A stretch of 6,099 nucleotides of DNA from GCA-2719315 sp964448645 (GCA_964448645.1 CAYUZY010000109.1:1-6099), one strand, 5' to 3'; shown: positions 1-6,099, counted from the first letter of the stretch. Numbers and translations: made by a program. The notes: generated by a model from the letters alone, not told the origin.

Positions 1-1621
1 ATCTGATAGAAAAGGAATGAGAGTTGTTTATGTTTTAAAAAGAGACGCTATTCCAAATATTGTCTTAAATAAACTATATAAATTCACTTCTTTACAATCT
101 TCATTTAGTGTTAATAATGTTGCTTTAGTTAAGGGAAGACCTGAAATGTTGAATTTAAAAGACATGATTTCGCAATTTGTTGAACACAGGCATGAAGTAC
201 TTATAAGAAGAACAAAATTAGAGTTAAAAAAAGCTGAAGATAGAGCTCATATTCTTGATGGTTTAATAATTGCTTCTGATAACATTGATTCAGTTATCTC
301 ACTAATAAAAAGTTCAGCAAGTCCAGAAGATGCAAGAGATAAATTAATTAAAAAATATGAATTATCAGAGGTTCAATCCAAGGCTATTGTTGAAATGAGA
401 CTAAGACAATTAACAGGTTTAGAACAAGATAAACTTAGAACAGAGCATGAAAATTTGATTGCTACAATTGCTGATTTAAAGGATATTCTTGAGAAAAAGG
501 ATAGAAGGATGTCAATTATAAAGGATGAAATGATTGAAATTAAGGAAAAGTATGGTGATGAAAGAAGATCTGTTATAGAGTATGCTGGAGGAGAATTTAG
601 TATGGAAGATATGATTCCTGATGAGAAAGTTGTTATAACTATCTCTCATGCTGGGTATATAAAAAGAACACCTTTAGTTGAATATAAAACTCAAAATAGA
701 GGAGGGGTAGGGAAAAAGGCTTCAACAACTAGAGATGAAGACTTTCTGGAAGATTTATTTGTAGGAACAAATCATCAATATATGCTTTTCTTCACTCAAA
801 AGGGAAAATGTTTTTGGATGCGAGTTTATGAAATACCTGAAGGATCTAGGATTTCAAAAGGTAGAGCCATTCAAAATTTAATTAGTATTGAACAAGATGA
901 TAAAGTAAAGGCTTTTATATGCACACAAGATTTAAAGGATGAAGATTATATTAATAGTCATTATGTTATAATGGCTACTAAAAAAGGTCAAGTAAAGAAA
1001 ACCTCTTTAGAAAAATATTCTAGACCAAGAGCTAATGGTATTAATGCTATAACAATCAAGGATGGTGATGAGTTATTGGAAGCTAAACTTACAAATGGAA
1101 CTAGTCAAATTTTAATAGCTGTTAAATCAGGAAAAGCTATTAGATTTGAAGAGAGTAAAACAAGACCAATGGGTAGAGGAGCTTCAGGAGTTAGAGGTAT
1201 TAGGTTAGCTAATGATAAAGATGAAGTTGTTGGAATGGTTAGTGTTAATGATTTTGATACTAATATTTTGGTTGTTTCTGAAAATGGATATGGCAAAAGA
1301 TCTAGTTTAGATAACTATAGAATAACAAATAGAGGAGGAAAAGGAGTTAAAACGATTTCTGTAACTGAAAAAACAGGAAAGTTAGTAACTTTAAAAAGTG
1401 TAACGGACCAAGATGATTTAATGATTATCAATAAATCAGGGATAGCTATAAGATTAGAAGTGGCAACTTTAAGAGTTATGGGCAGGGCAACTCAAGGAGT
1501 TAAGTTAATTAATTTAAAAGATGATGATAGTATAGCTGCTGTAGCTAAAGTTATGAAAGATGATGAAGATATAGAAGATGTTAACGATATAGAGGTTACT
1601 GACGGGACTATTATCGAATAA
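1..1621 (+). CDS. gyrA: DNA gyrase subunit A, C-terminal part (5' end outside window)
   Basis: GyrA is the breakage-reunion subunit of the type IIA topoisomerase that introduces negative supercoils in the cytoplasm. The reading frame is open to the left edge (first full codon at 2, residues SDRKG before the Met at 17), so this Met is internal and the catalytic Tyr lies upstream. About 539 residues remain, against a usual length of roughly 820-870. Numbering from the Met at 17: the end of the breakage-reunion core and its coiled coil and C-gate occupy about 1-185. The GyrA box QNRGGVG at 226-232 opens the C-terminal DNA-wrapping pinwheel. Further blade motifs recur at about 276-288, 335-345, 382-394, 434-446 (NRGGKGVKT) and 485-497, giving six blades. 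The tail after 510 is acidic. The GyrA box argues for gyrase rather than topoisomerase IV ParC. Stop TAA at 1619-1621 is followed at once by a second TAA. Identification is firm. Confidence 0.97.
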   Translation, partial: SDRKGMRVVYVLKRDAIPNIVLNKLYKFTSLQSSFSVNNVALVKGRPEMLNLKDMISQFVEHRHEVLIRRTKLELKKAEDRAHILDGLIIASDNIDSVISLIKSSASPEDARDKLIKKYELSEVQSKAIVEMRLRQLTGLEQDKLRTEHENLIATIADLKDILEKKDRRMSIIKDEMIEIKEKYGDERRSVIEYAGGEFSMEDMIPDEKVVITISHAGYIKRTPLVEYKTQNRGGVGKKASTTRDEDFLEDLFVGTNHQYMLFFTQKGKCFWMRVYEIPEGSRISKGRAIQNLISIEQDDKVKAFICTQDLKDEDYINSHYVIMATKKGQVKKTSLEKYSRPRANGINAITIKDGDELLEAKLTNGTSQILIAVKSGKAIRFEESKTRPMGRGASGVRGIRLANDKDEVVGMVSVNDFDTNILVVSENGYGKRSSLDNYRITNRGGKGVKTISVTEKTGKLVTLKSVTDQDDLMIINKSGIAIRLEVATLRVMGRATQGVKLINLKDDDSIAAVAKVMKDDEDIEDVNDIEVTDGTIIE

Positions 1622-1639
1622 TAATTTAAAAACAAAAAA

Positions 1640-2860
1640 ATGAAAAAAAGTATATTCTTAATTATATGTTTGTTTTTTTCTTTTTCCTTTTCGCAAAAAA
1701 AAGAATTAAGAAATGCAAATAAAAAATTCAATGCTGGAGATATTGATGGTGCTAATGATATTCTTAAATCAAACAAGAAAATTTTTGAAAATGCAGACCC
1801 TAAGGTGTTTAATAATTATGTTTTTTTATCAGCAAAAATTTTAAGATCAACTGAGAATTTTGAAGAATCATATAAAAAACTCAAATCAATAGAATCAGTT
1901 AAAAATCTCGCCGAAGATGTTTCTAATGAATTAGAACTATTAGCTTTAGATATTGTAAATAGTGCAATTTCAGATAATCAACAAAAAATTTATACTGAAG
2001 CGTCAAAAAAGCTTTATTTAGCTTATACAATTGATAAAAATGCTGAAGATTATTTATATTATGCAGCATCAAGCTCAGTAAATGCAGGTGATTGGAATAC
2101 TGCATTGAAATTTTACCTGGAATTGAAAGATCTAAATTATGAAGGCATAATTACAAAGTATTATGTCACAAAAATAGATACTGGCGAAAAGTTAGAAGTA
2201 GATTCTGTTCAATATGAATTATATAAAAAATTACCTAAGGAATATGATCAATTTATAAAAGAAGATACCGAATCAAAGTTTCCCGAAATAGTTAAAAATA
2301 TTGCTTTAATATATAATCAGCTAGGAATGAAAGATAAAGCTATGAGTGCTGTTTCTGAAGCTAGAAAAAGTAACCCTGAAGATGTTAATTTGATTTTAGT
2401 TGAAGCGAATTTATATATAGATCTTGATGAAATGGATAAGTTTAAAGAACTTATGATTGAAGCAATTAGATTAAAGCCTGATGATCATATTTTGTTTTTT
2501 AATTTAGGTGTTGTAAATGCTGATCAGGGAAATGTTGAAGATGCAAGAAAATATTATGAGAAAGCTATAGAAATTGACCCTTCTTATGAATCAGCTTATT
2601 TAAATTTAGTTGCTCTTATATTAGAAGAAGAACCAGAAATAGTTGATAAAATGAATTCATTAGGAACTTCAAGAGCTGACAATGTTAAATATGATATTTT
2701 AAAAAAGAAAAGAGAAGATTTATATAGAGAATGTGTTCCTATTTTAAAAAAATTAATTGAAATTAATAAAGATGAAGAAGCTATAAGAACTTTAATGAAC
2801 ATTTATGGAACTCTTGGAGATAATCAAGGTTTTATTGAAATGAAAAAAATGATAGACTAA
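1640..2860 (+). CDS. Tetratricopeptide-repeat protein with signal peptide, downstream of gyrA
   Basis: A 406-residue protein of unknown specific role. Residues 1-18 form a signal peptide (MKK, then a hydrophobic stretch ending FSFSFS before QKK). No Cys follows the likely cleavage site, so it should be soluble periplasmic rather than a lipoprotein. TPR-like helix pairs are visible at about 137-166, 215-248, 249-282 and 283-316; the 283-316 unit is the clearest (FFNLGVVNADQGNVEDARKYYEKAIEIDP). More divergent helical units lie at 25-110 and 317-400. TPR folds bind other proteins, so a scaffold role in the envelope is plausible, but no enzyme domain is present. The ATG lies 18 bases after the gyrA stop in an A-rich leader with no Shine-Dalgarno site and no separate promoter, so co-transcription with gyrA is likely. 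From memory, gyrA followed by a TPR gene also occurs in other flavobacteria. The 3' end overlaps the convergent peptidase gene by 4 bases. Confidence 0.88.
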   Translation: MKKSIFLIICLFFSFSFSQKKELRNANKKFNAGDIDGANDILKSNKKIFENADPKVFNNYVFLSAKILRSTENFEESYKKLKSIESVKNLAEDVSNELELLALDIVNSAISDNQQKIYTEASKKLYLAYTIDKNAEDYLYYAASSSVNAGDWNTALKFYLELKDLNYEGIITKYYVTKIDTGEKLEVDSVQYELYKKLPKEYDQFIKEDTESKFPEIVKNIALIYNQLGMKDKAMSAVSEARKSNPEDVNLILVEANLYIDLDEMDKFKELMIEAIRLKPDDHILFFNLGVVNADQGNVEDARKYYEKAIEIDPSYESAYLNLVALILEEEPEIVDKMNSLGTSRADNVKYDILKKKREDLYRECVPILKKLIEINKDEEAIRTLMNIYGTLGDNQGFIEMKKMID

Positions 2861-2868
2861 ACACTATC
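2851..2868. terminator. Weak bidirectional terminator-like hairpin between convergent genes
   Basis: GATAG (2851-2855) and CTATC (2864-2868) can form a 5-bp stem with an 8-base loop that spans both convergent stop codons. On the + strand it is followed by a T-rich stretch (TATTATATTTTTT, 2869-2881). On the - strand it is followed by a seven-T run (complement of the A run at 2843-2849). This placement fits a shared terminator, but the stem is short and has only two G-C pairs, so its efficiency is doubtful. Confidence 0.35.
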
Positions 2869-3612
2869 TATTATATTTTTTATTGTTCTTAGTTTATGAG
2901 TATGTTTTTTTTTATTTAAATTATATATTCCAGTCTGATCAATTCTATCAATTTTAACATGACCACTCGCATGGATTATATAATTGTTTTTCATTAAAAT
3001 TCCAACATGTATTATTTCTCCTTCTTCATTATCAAAGAAAGCTAAATCACCTTCTTGACTTTCTTCAATAAAACCTAAGTTTCTTCCTAAATTTACTTGA
3101 TCTTTAGCATCTCTTGGGATTTTATAACCATTAATTTTATAAACCATTTGGGATAAGCCAGAACAATCAATACCAAAAGGGGTTTTTCCTCCCCACAAAT
3201 AAGGAGAGTTTAAATAAAGCTTAGCAGTTTGAATCATATCTTTTCTGCTTTTTCTCTTGTCTGAAAATTGTCCATCAAAACTATGTTTTATATGATTTGA
3301 AACACTTATTTTACTTCCAAGTAAAACAGGAATTAAATCTTTGTCTAAAGTTTCAACAAAATTTATAAGATCTAATGAGAAAGCTTCATTTTTTGAAAGT
3401 TTTTTAAAAAGATCTTCTGATTTGATTTCTAAAAATTGATTATTATCAATCCAACCTTTATAATCATCAAAAACAGTTTTTATTAAAAGCCATTTTTCTT
3501 TTTTTTCAATTACTTCATATAGGTCACCATAAAGTAATTGTGAAATCATTTCACTTTTATCATCTCCATTTTTTCTTATAGGAACAATACTTAAATTACA
3601 AATGCCAAACAT
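2857..3612 (-). CDS. SH3b + NlpC/P60 (C40) cysteine peptidase, YkfC-like
   Basis: A 251-residue NlpC/P60 endopeptidase, expected to cut the gamma-D-Glu to diamino-acid bond in murein peptides. Residues 1-62 form a bacterial SH3 domain (start MFGICNLSIVPIR, GW at 53-54) and about 76-115 a second SH3-like segment. The catalytic domain is about 125-245, with nucleophile Cys150 in DCSG, His202 in IHVGI and third residue His214 in HASG. Tyr138 in SPYLWGG and Asp168 in IPRDA sit where YkfC-type enzymes recognise a free N-terminal L-Ala (family knowledge recalled, not tested). There is no signal peptide or membrane segment, so a cytoplasmic peptide-recycling role is more likely than cleavage of intact wall. 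The start is supported by the N-terminal motif, which is typical of Bacteroidota homologues. The gene is divergent from the PgpH-type gene and convergent with the TPR gene. Confidence 0.93.
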   Translation of the reverse strand: MFGICNLSIVPIRKNGDDKSEMISQLLYGDLYEVIEKKEKWLLIKTVFDDYKGWIDNNQFLEIKSEDLFKKLSKNEAFSLDLINFVETLDKDLIPVLLGSKISVSNHIKHSFDGQFSDKRKSRKDMIQTAKLYLNSPYLWGGKTPFGIDCSGLSQMVYKINGYKIPRDAKDQVNLGRNLGFIEESQEGDLAFFDNEEGEIIHVGILMKNNYIIHASGHVKIDRIDQTGIYNLNKKKHTHKLRTIKNIIDSV

Positions 3613-3645
3613 TAGAAAATAAATGAAGTTGTTTTAGATTTTAGA

Positions 3646-3677
3646 CAAAAATATTAATTTCAATCTATTAATTACAA
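3646..3677 (-). promoter_or_regulatory. Bacteroidota-type promoter for the NlpC/P60 gene
   Basis: On the - strand, TATTTTTG (3653 down to 3646) matches the Bacteroidota -7 consensus TAnnTTTG at every fixed base. A TTG (3677-3675) lies 21 bases upstream as a -33 element. Transcription would begin near 3640 and leave a leader of about 28 bases before the ATG at 3612. Position and spacing both fit, but in such A+T-rich DNA a chance match cannot be excluded. Confidence 0.55.
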
Positions 3678-3716
3678 GGTTGAAATAAAACTTAAAAATT
3701 ATAAGATAAGATTTAC

Positions 3717-3724
3717 TAGATTTG
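3717..3724 (+). promoter_or_regulatory. Candidate -7 element for the 7TM-HD gene
   Basis: TAGATTTG matches TAnnTTTG at all fixed bases and lies 17 bases before the GTG start. No TTG stands 19-21 bases upstream; the nearest (3680-3682) is 34 bases away. Use of this element would leave a leader of only about 12 bases. It is a candidate, weaker than the other two promoter calls. Confidence 0.35.
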
Positions 3725-3741
3725 AATTAATTATAATAAAA

Positions 3742-5790
3742 GTGGTAAATATTTTAAATTTTTTTATTAGATATAAATCTATTATTTATAAACTTTTTCT
3801 GATTTTTTTCAGTTGTTTTATTGTAGTCTATTTATTTCCTAGAGAAGGTAAATTTAAGTATGAATTTCAAAAAGGTAAAGTTTGGCAATACACAACATAT
3901 TTTGCTCCTTTTGATTTTTCTATTTTAAAATCTGAAAAAGAGTTAAGTGATGATAAACAAAAAATAATTGAAAGTTTTAATCCTTATTACAGAATAGATA
4001 ATGATATTAAAAGAAAGATTTTTGACAATTATAATACTAAAATAGGTGAATATTTATCTGATTTAAACAATGAAGAACTATATGATAGCCTTTTTGTTTA
4101 TGGCGAATCAATTTTAAATGATATTTATAAATATGGAGTTATTTCAACCACTGAATTAAAACCTGATAGATCTGAAATATTTTTAATAGATGAAAATATT
4201 GAAATTTCCATCAATATTGATCAGTTATTTGATCCTTCTAACTTGTTTAGTTATATCTCAAATAGAATTAAATCAAATCCTTATGTAAAATATAAAGAGG
4301 CTTTTAATGATATATTCTTTGAGTTAATTGTTCCTAACGTTTTTTATGATGAAAAATTCAATCTTGAAGCTCAGAAAAGTTCATTAGATCAAATTTCTTT
4401 ATCAAGAGGAGTTATTCGAAAAGGGGAATTAATTATTGCCCAAGGAGAAGTTGTAGATGAAGAACAATTAAATATTTTAAACTCTTTAAGAATGGAGTTT
4501 TTAACAAGAGATGTAGATACAAGTTCTTCAAATTGGATTGTTTTTGGTTATTCTATTTTAATGTTATTGGTTTTCTTTCTTTTGATAATGTTTTTAAATA
4601 AGTATAGAATTGATATATATAATGATAATAGAAAAATGACTTTTATTTTTTTCAATATTTTGTTAATGATCATTTTATCTACAATTATTTTAAAATATAA
4701 CCCAAAGTTTATATATGCTCTTCCTATATGCATTACACCTTTAGTTATAAAAGTTTTTTTTGATACTAGATTGGCTTTATTTATTCACCTTATAATTGTT
4801 TTGTCGATAGGATTTATTGTTCCAAATAGTTTTGAATTTATTTTTTTACAAATGATAGCTGGAATTATTGCAACTCAATCTATAACTCAGTTTTATAGAA
4901 GAGCTAATATTTTTATTGCGGTTTCTCAAATTCTCTTGGTTTATTTATTGGCCTATTTTTCATTTTCAATTATTCAAGAAGGTAATTTTAAAGGATTAGA
5001 GTTAATAGTTTTAGGGTTATTTATTTTAAATGGATTATTTATTCTTTTTGTTCTTCCCTTAATTTATATTTATGAGAAAGTTTTTGGTTTAGTTTCAGAT
5101 GTCTCTTTACTTGAGCTTACTGATACAAATTCACCTTTATTAAAGGAATTGTCAGAGAAGGCTCCAGGAACATTTCATCATTCATTACAGGTGGCTAATT
5201 TGGCTGAAGCTGCTGCTAATGAAATAGAAGCTAACACTTTATTAGTTAGAGTAGGAGGGTTGTATCATGATATAGGCAAATTAAAGCATCCAACTTATTA
5301 TACAGAAAATCAGAGTGGGAATAAATCGATGCACGAAGAACTCTCTCCTATAAATAGCGCTAAGCTTATAATTGATCATGTTGAAGATGGGGTAATTATT
5401 GCAAAAAAATATAATTTACCCTCTAGAGTTATAGATTTTATAAAAACACATCACGGAACCTCTGTAGTTTATTTTTTCTATAAAAAACATGAAGAATTAA
5501 AAGATGATAATTATTCAAAAGAAGATTTCCAATATCCAGGCCCTAAACCCTTTTCTAAGGAGACGGCTATCATAATGATGGCTGATTCTGTAGAGGCTGC
5601 ATCTAAAAGTTTAAAAAACCCAACAGCAGATCAGTTGGAAGAATTTGTTGACAAGATTGTATCTGATAAAATGAATGAAAATCAATTTGATTCTTCAGAC
5701 ATTACTTTAAAGGAAATCGAAACAGTTAAAAATGTTTTATTCAAAAAGCTGGTAAATATTTATCAAATTAGAATTGAATATCCAGAATAA
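3742..5790 (+). CDS. 7TM-HD membrane phosphohydrolase, probable c-di-AMP phosphodiesterase (PgpH type)
   Basis: A 682-residue membrane protein with the full 7TMR-HD architecture. One N-terminal membrane helix (about 14-32) is followed by an extracytoplasmic 7TMR-HDED domain (about 35-262, with the conserved stretch RKGELIIAQGEVVDEEQL near 226-243). Seven membrane helices follow, at about 264-286, 299-317, 324-340, 343-360, 364-381, 388-411 and 418-444. The cytoplasmic HD domain covers about 465-675. Metal ligands are all present: His480 (GTFHHS), His509-Asp510 (HDIGK), His546, His570-His571 (THHGT) and Asp615 (ADSVEAAS). Their spacing agrees with Listeria PgpH as I recall it, which hydrolyses c-di-AMP to pApA; substrate here is inferred. 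The start is GTG at 3742: no in-frame ATG lies between the upstream region and the extracytoplasmic domain, and this start gives the usual short cytoplasmic lead before helix 1. It is intact and full length. Confidence 0.93.
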   Translation: MVNILNFFIRYKSIIYKLFLIFFSCFIVVYLFPREGKFKYEFQKGKVWQYTTYFAPFDFSILKSEKELSDDKQKIIESFNPYYRIDNDIKRKIFDNYNTKIGEYLSDLNNEELYDSLFVYGESILNDIYKYGVISTTELKPDRSEIFLIDENIEISINIDQLFDPSNLFSYISNRIKSNPYVKYKEAFNDIFFELIVPNVFYDEKFNLEAQKSSLDQISLSRGVIRKGELIIAQGEVVDEEQLNILNSLRMEFLTRDVDTSSSNWIVFGYSILMLLVFFLLIMFLNKYRIDIYNDNRKMTFIFFNILLMIILSTIILKYNPKFIYALPICITPLVIKVFFDTRLALFIHLIIVLSIGFIVPNSFEFIFLQMIAGIIATQSITQFYRRANIFIAVSQILLVYLLAYFSFSIIQEGNFKGLELIVLGLFILNGLFILFVLPLIYIYEKVFGLVSDVSLLELTDTNSPLLKELSEKAPGTFHHSLQVANLAEAAANEIEANTLLVRVGGLYHDIGKLKHPTYYTENQSGNKSMHEELSPINSAKLIIDHVEDGVIIAKKYNLPSRVIDFIKTHHGTSVVYFFYKKHEELKDDNYSKEDFQYPGPKPFSKETAIIMMADSVEAASKSLKNPTADQLEEFVDKIVSDKMNENQFDSSDITLKEIETVKNVLFKKLVNIYQIRIEYPE

Positions 5791-5803
5791 TTTATAAAAA
5801 TGA

Positions 5804-5834
5804 TTGTTTAGTTTTAAACTAACCTCTATTTTTG
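5804..5834 (+). promoter_or_regulatory. Bacteroidota-type promoter for tRNA-Ser
   Basis: TTG (5804-5806) and TATTTTTG (5827-5834) are separated by 20 bases, which fits the -33/-7 arrangement of Bacteroidota sigma-A promoters. Transcription would begin near 5840, about 12 bases before the mature tRNA 5' end. The -7 octamer is identical to that upstream of the NlpC/P60 gene. The spacer holds an inverted repeat at 5808-5822. Confidence 0.6.
5808..5822. repeat. Inverted repeat TTAGTTT-T-AAACTAA
   Basis: Seven bases on each side of a single central T are perfect complements. The repeat lies between the -33 and -7 elements of the tRNA-Ser promoter and 18 bases after the 7TM-HD stop codon. It could be an operator-like site or a weak transcript end for the upstream gene. 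It is A+T-rich, so chance is possible. Confidence 0.4.
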
Positions 5835-5851
5835 ATCGATAAATTTTAATA

Positions 5852-5935
5852 GGAGAGGTGCCAGAGTGGTAATGGAGCAGATTGCTAATCTGTCAACGTG
5901 TAAGCGTTGCCTGGGTTCGAATCCCAGTCTCTCCG
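5852..5935 (+). tRNA. tRNA-Ser(GCT), reads AGC/AGU codons
   Basis: A complete 84-base class II tRNA. The acceptor stem is GGAGAGG (5852-5858) with TCTCTCC (5928-5934), ending in one G-U pair. The D stem is CCA (5861-5863) with TGG (5873-5875). The anticodon stem is 5877-5881 with 5889-5893, loop TTGCTAA and anticodon GCT at 5884-5886. The long variable arm has stem CAACG (5894-5898) with CGTTG (5905-5909), as expected for serine. The T arm is CTGGG-TTCGAAT-CCCAG (5911-5927). The discriminator is G5935; CCA is not encoded, since CAA follows. It has its own promoter-like element upstream and a strong terminator 13 bases downstream, so it is probably a single-gene unit. Confidence 0.97.
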
Positions 5936-5948
5936 CAACTATCTCTTT

Positions 5949-5981
5949 AAACCCCTATAAATGATAGGGGTTTATTTTTTT
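5949..5981 (+). terminator. Strong intrinsic terminator after tRNA-Ser
   Basis: AAACCCCTAT (5949-5958) pairs perfectly with ATAGGGGTTT (5964-5973) around the 5-base loop AAATG, and ATTTTTTT follows. The 10-bp stem with four consecutive G-C pairs and a seven-T tract is a textbook Rho-independent terminator for the tRNA transcript. Confidence 0.93.
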
Positions 5982-6022
5982 GAGGACAGTTTTGAGGACA
6001 GAACTCGAATTTTTAGAGACAG
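5978..6022. repeat. Tandem 12-bp direct repeats TTTTGAGGACAG, two exact copies plus one degenerate
   Basis: TTTTGAGGACAG occurs at 5978-5989 and immediately again at 5990-6001. A third, degenerate copy, TTTTAGAGACAG, lies at 6011-6022 with three mismatches. The first copy shares its T run with the terminator. No start codon and reading frame of credible length explains the array. Repeated short sites beside a tRNA 3' end resemble integrase arm-binding sites, but no integrase is visible here, so function is unassigned. Confidence 0.7.
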
Positions 6023-6032
6023 TTTTATTAAA

Positions 6033-6053
6033 AAGTTTAGCCCCCCTAAAGTT
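6033..6053. repeat. Imperfect palindrome with C5 centre
   Basis: TTTAG (6036-6040) and CTAAA (6046-6050) are complementary around CCCCC (6041-6045). Beyond a G-G mismatch, AA (6033-6034) pairs with TT (6052-6053). A run of six C in such A+T-rich DNA stands out. No T tract follows, so it does not look like a terminator. Function is unknown. Confidence 0.45.
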
Positions 6054-6099
6054 AATTAGAGGTGAATTGAAATATAATTTAGAACCTTTAAACTAATAA

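Noticed and set aside
17..19. ATG at 17 as the true start of the first gene
   Set aside because: The frame is open upstream to the window edge with GyrA-like residues (SDRKG), and the catalytic domain is missing, so the gene is cut by the window.
1105..1296. Minus-strand open frame of 63 codons inside gyrA
   Set aside because: It lies wholly antisense to the conserved GyrA pinwheel coding sequence and shows no recognisable domain.
1492..1776. Minus-strand open frame of 94 codons across the gyrA-TPR junction
   Set aside because: It is antisense to two well-supported genes; its Phe/Ile/Ser-rich composition is what A-rich codons give on the opposite strand.
4548..4733. Minus-strand open frame of 61 codons inside the 7TM-HD gene
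   Set aside because: It is the complement of membrane-helix codons in an intact gene and has no support of its own.
5808..5830. Inverted repeat plus TATTTTTG as an intrinsic terminator for the 7TM-HD gene
   Set aside because: The stem is almost all A-T and the T run does not follow it directly; the T run is better read as the -7 element of the tRNA promoter.
5978..6022. Repeat array as a CRISPR
   Set aside because: The units are 12 bases and adjacent, with no spacers and no cas genes nearby.

Overview
The window is a stretch of an A+T-rich bacterial chromosome, most likely from Bacteroidota, class Flavobacteriia. The evidence is the GyrA C-terminal sequence, the NlpC/P60 protein that starts MFGICNLSIVPIR, the A-rich leaders without clear Shine-Dalgarno sites, and several octamers that fit the Bacteroidota -7 promoter element TAnnTTTG. 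No lineage is assigned below that level.

Layout. (1) Positions 1-1621, + strand: the 3' two thirds of gyrA, cut by the left edge; its GyrA box and six-bladed C-terminal domain are visible. (2) Positions 1640-2860, + strand: a secreted or periplasmic tetratricopeptide-repeat protein, 18 bases after gyrA and probably co-transcribed with it. (3) Positions 2857-3612, - strand: an SH3b + NlpC/P60 cysteine peptidase of the YkfC type, convergent with the TPR gene and overlapping it by 4 bases. (4) Positions 3613-3741: a divergent intergenic region with candidate promoters on both strands. (5) Positions 3742-5790, + strand: a 7TM-HD (PgpH-type) membrane phosphohydrolase, probably a c-di-AMP phosphodiesterase, starting at GTG. 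(6) Positions 5852-5935: tRNA-Ser(GCT) with its own promoter-like element upstream and a strong intrinsic terminator at 5949-5981. (7) Positions 5982-6099: about 120 non-coding or unassigned bases with tandem 12-bp repeats and a C-rich imperfect palindrome.

Functionally these are housekeeping genes: DNA supercoiling (GyrA), an envelope TPR protein of unknown role, murein-peptide breakdown, second-messenger turnover and translation. The PgpH-type and NlpC/P60 genes are divergent neighbours; a shared link to cell-wall balance is possible but is inference. I found no CRISPR array, transposase, toxin-antitoxin pair or new multi-gene system. The one part not explained by ordinary genes is the tail after the tRNA-Ser terminator. 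Its repeats next to a tRNA 3' end resemble the neighbourhood of a tyrosine-recombinase attachment site, but no integrase gene is visible, so this is only a hypothesis.
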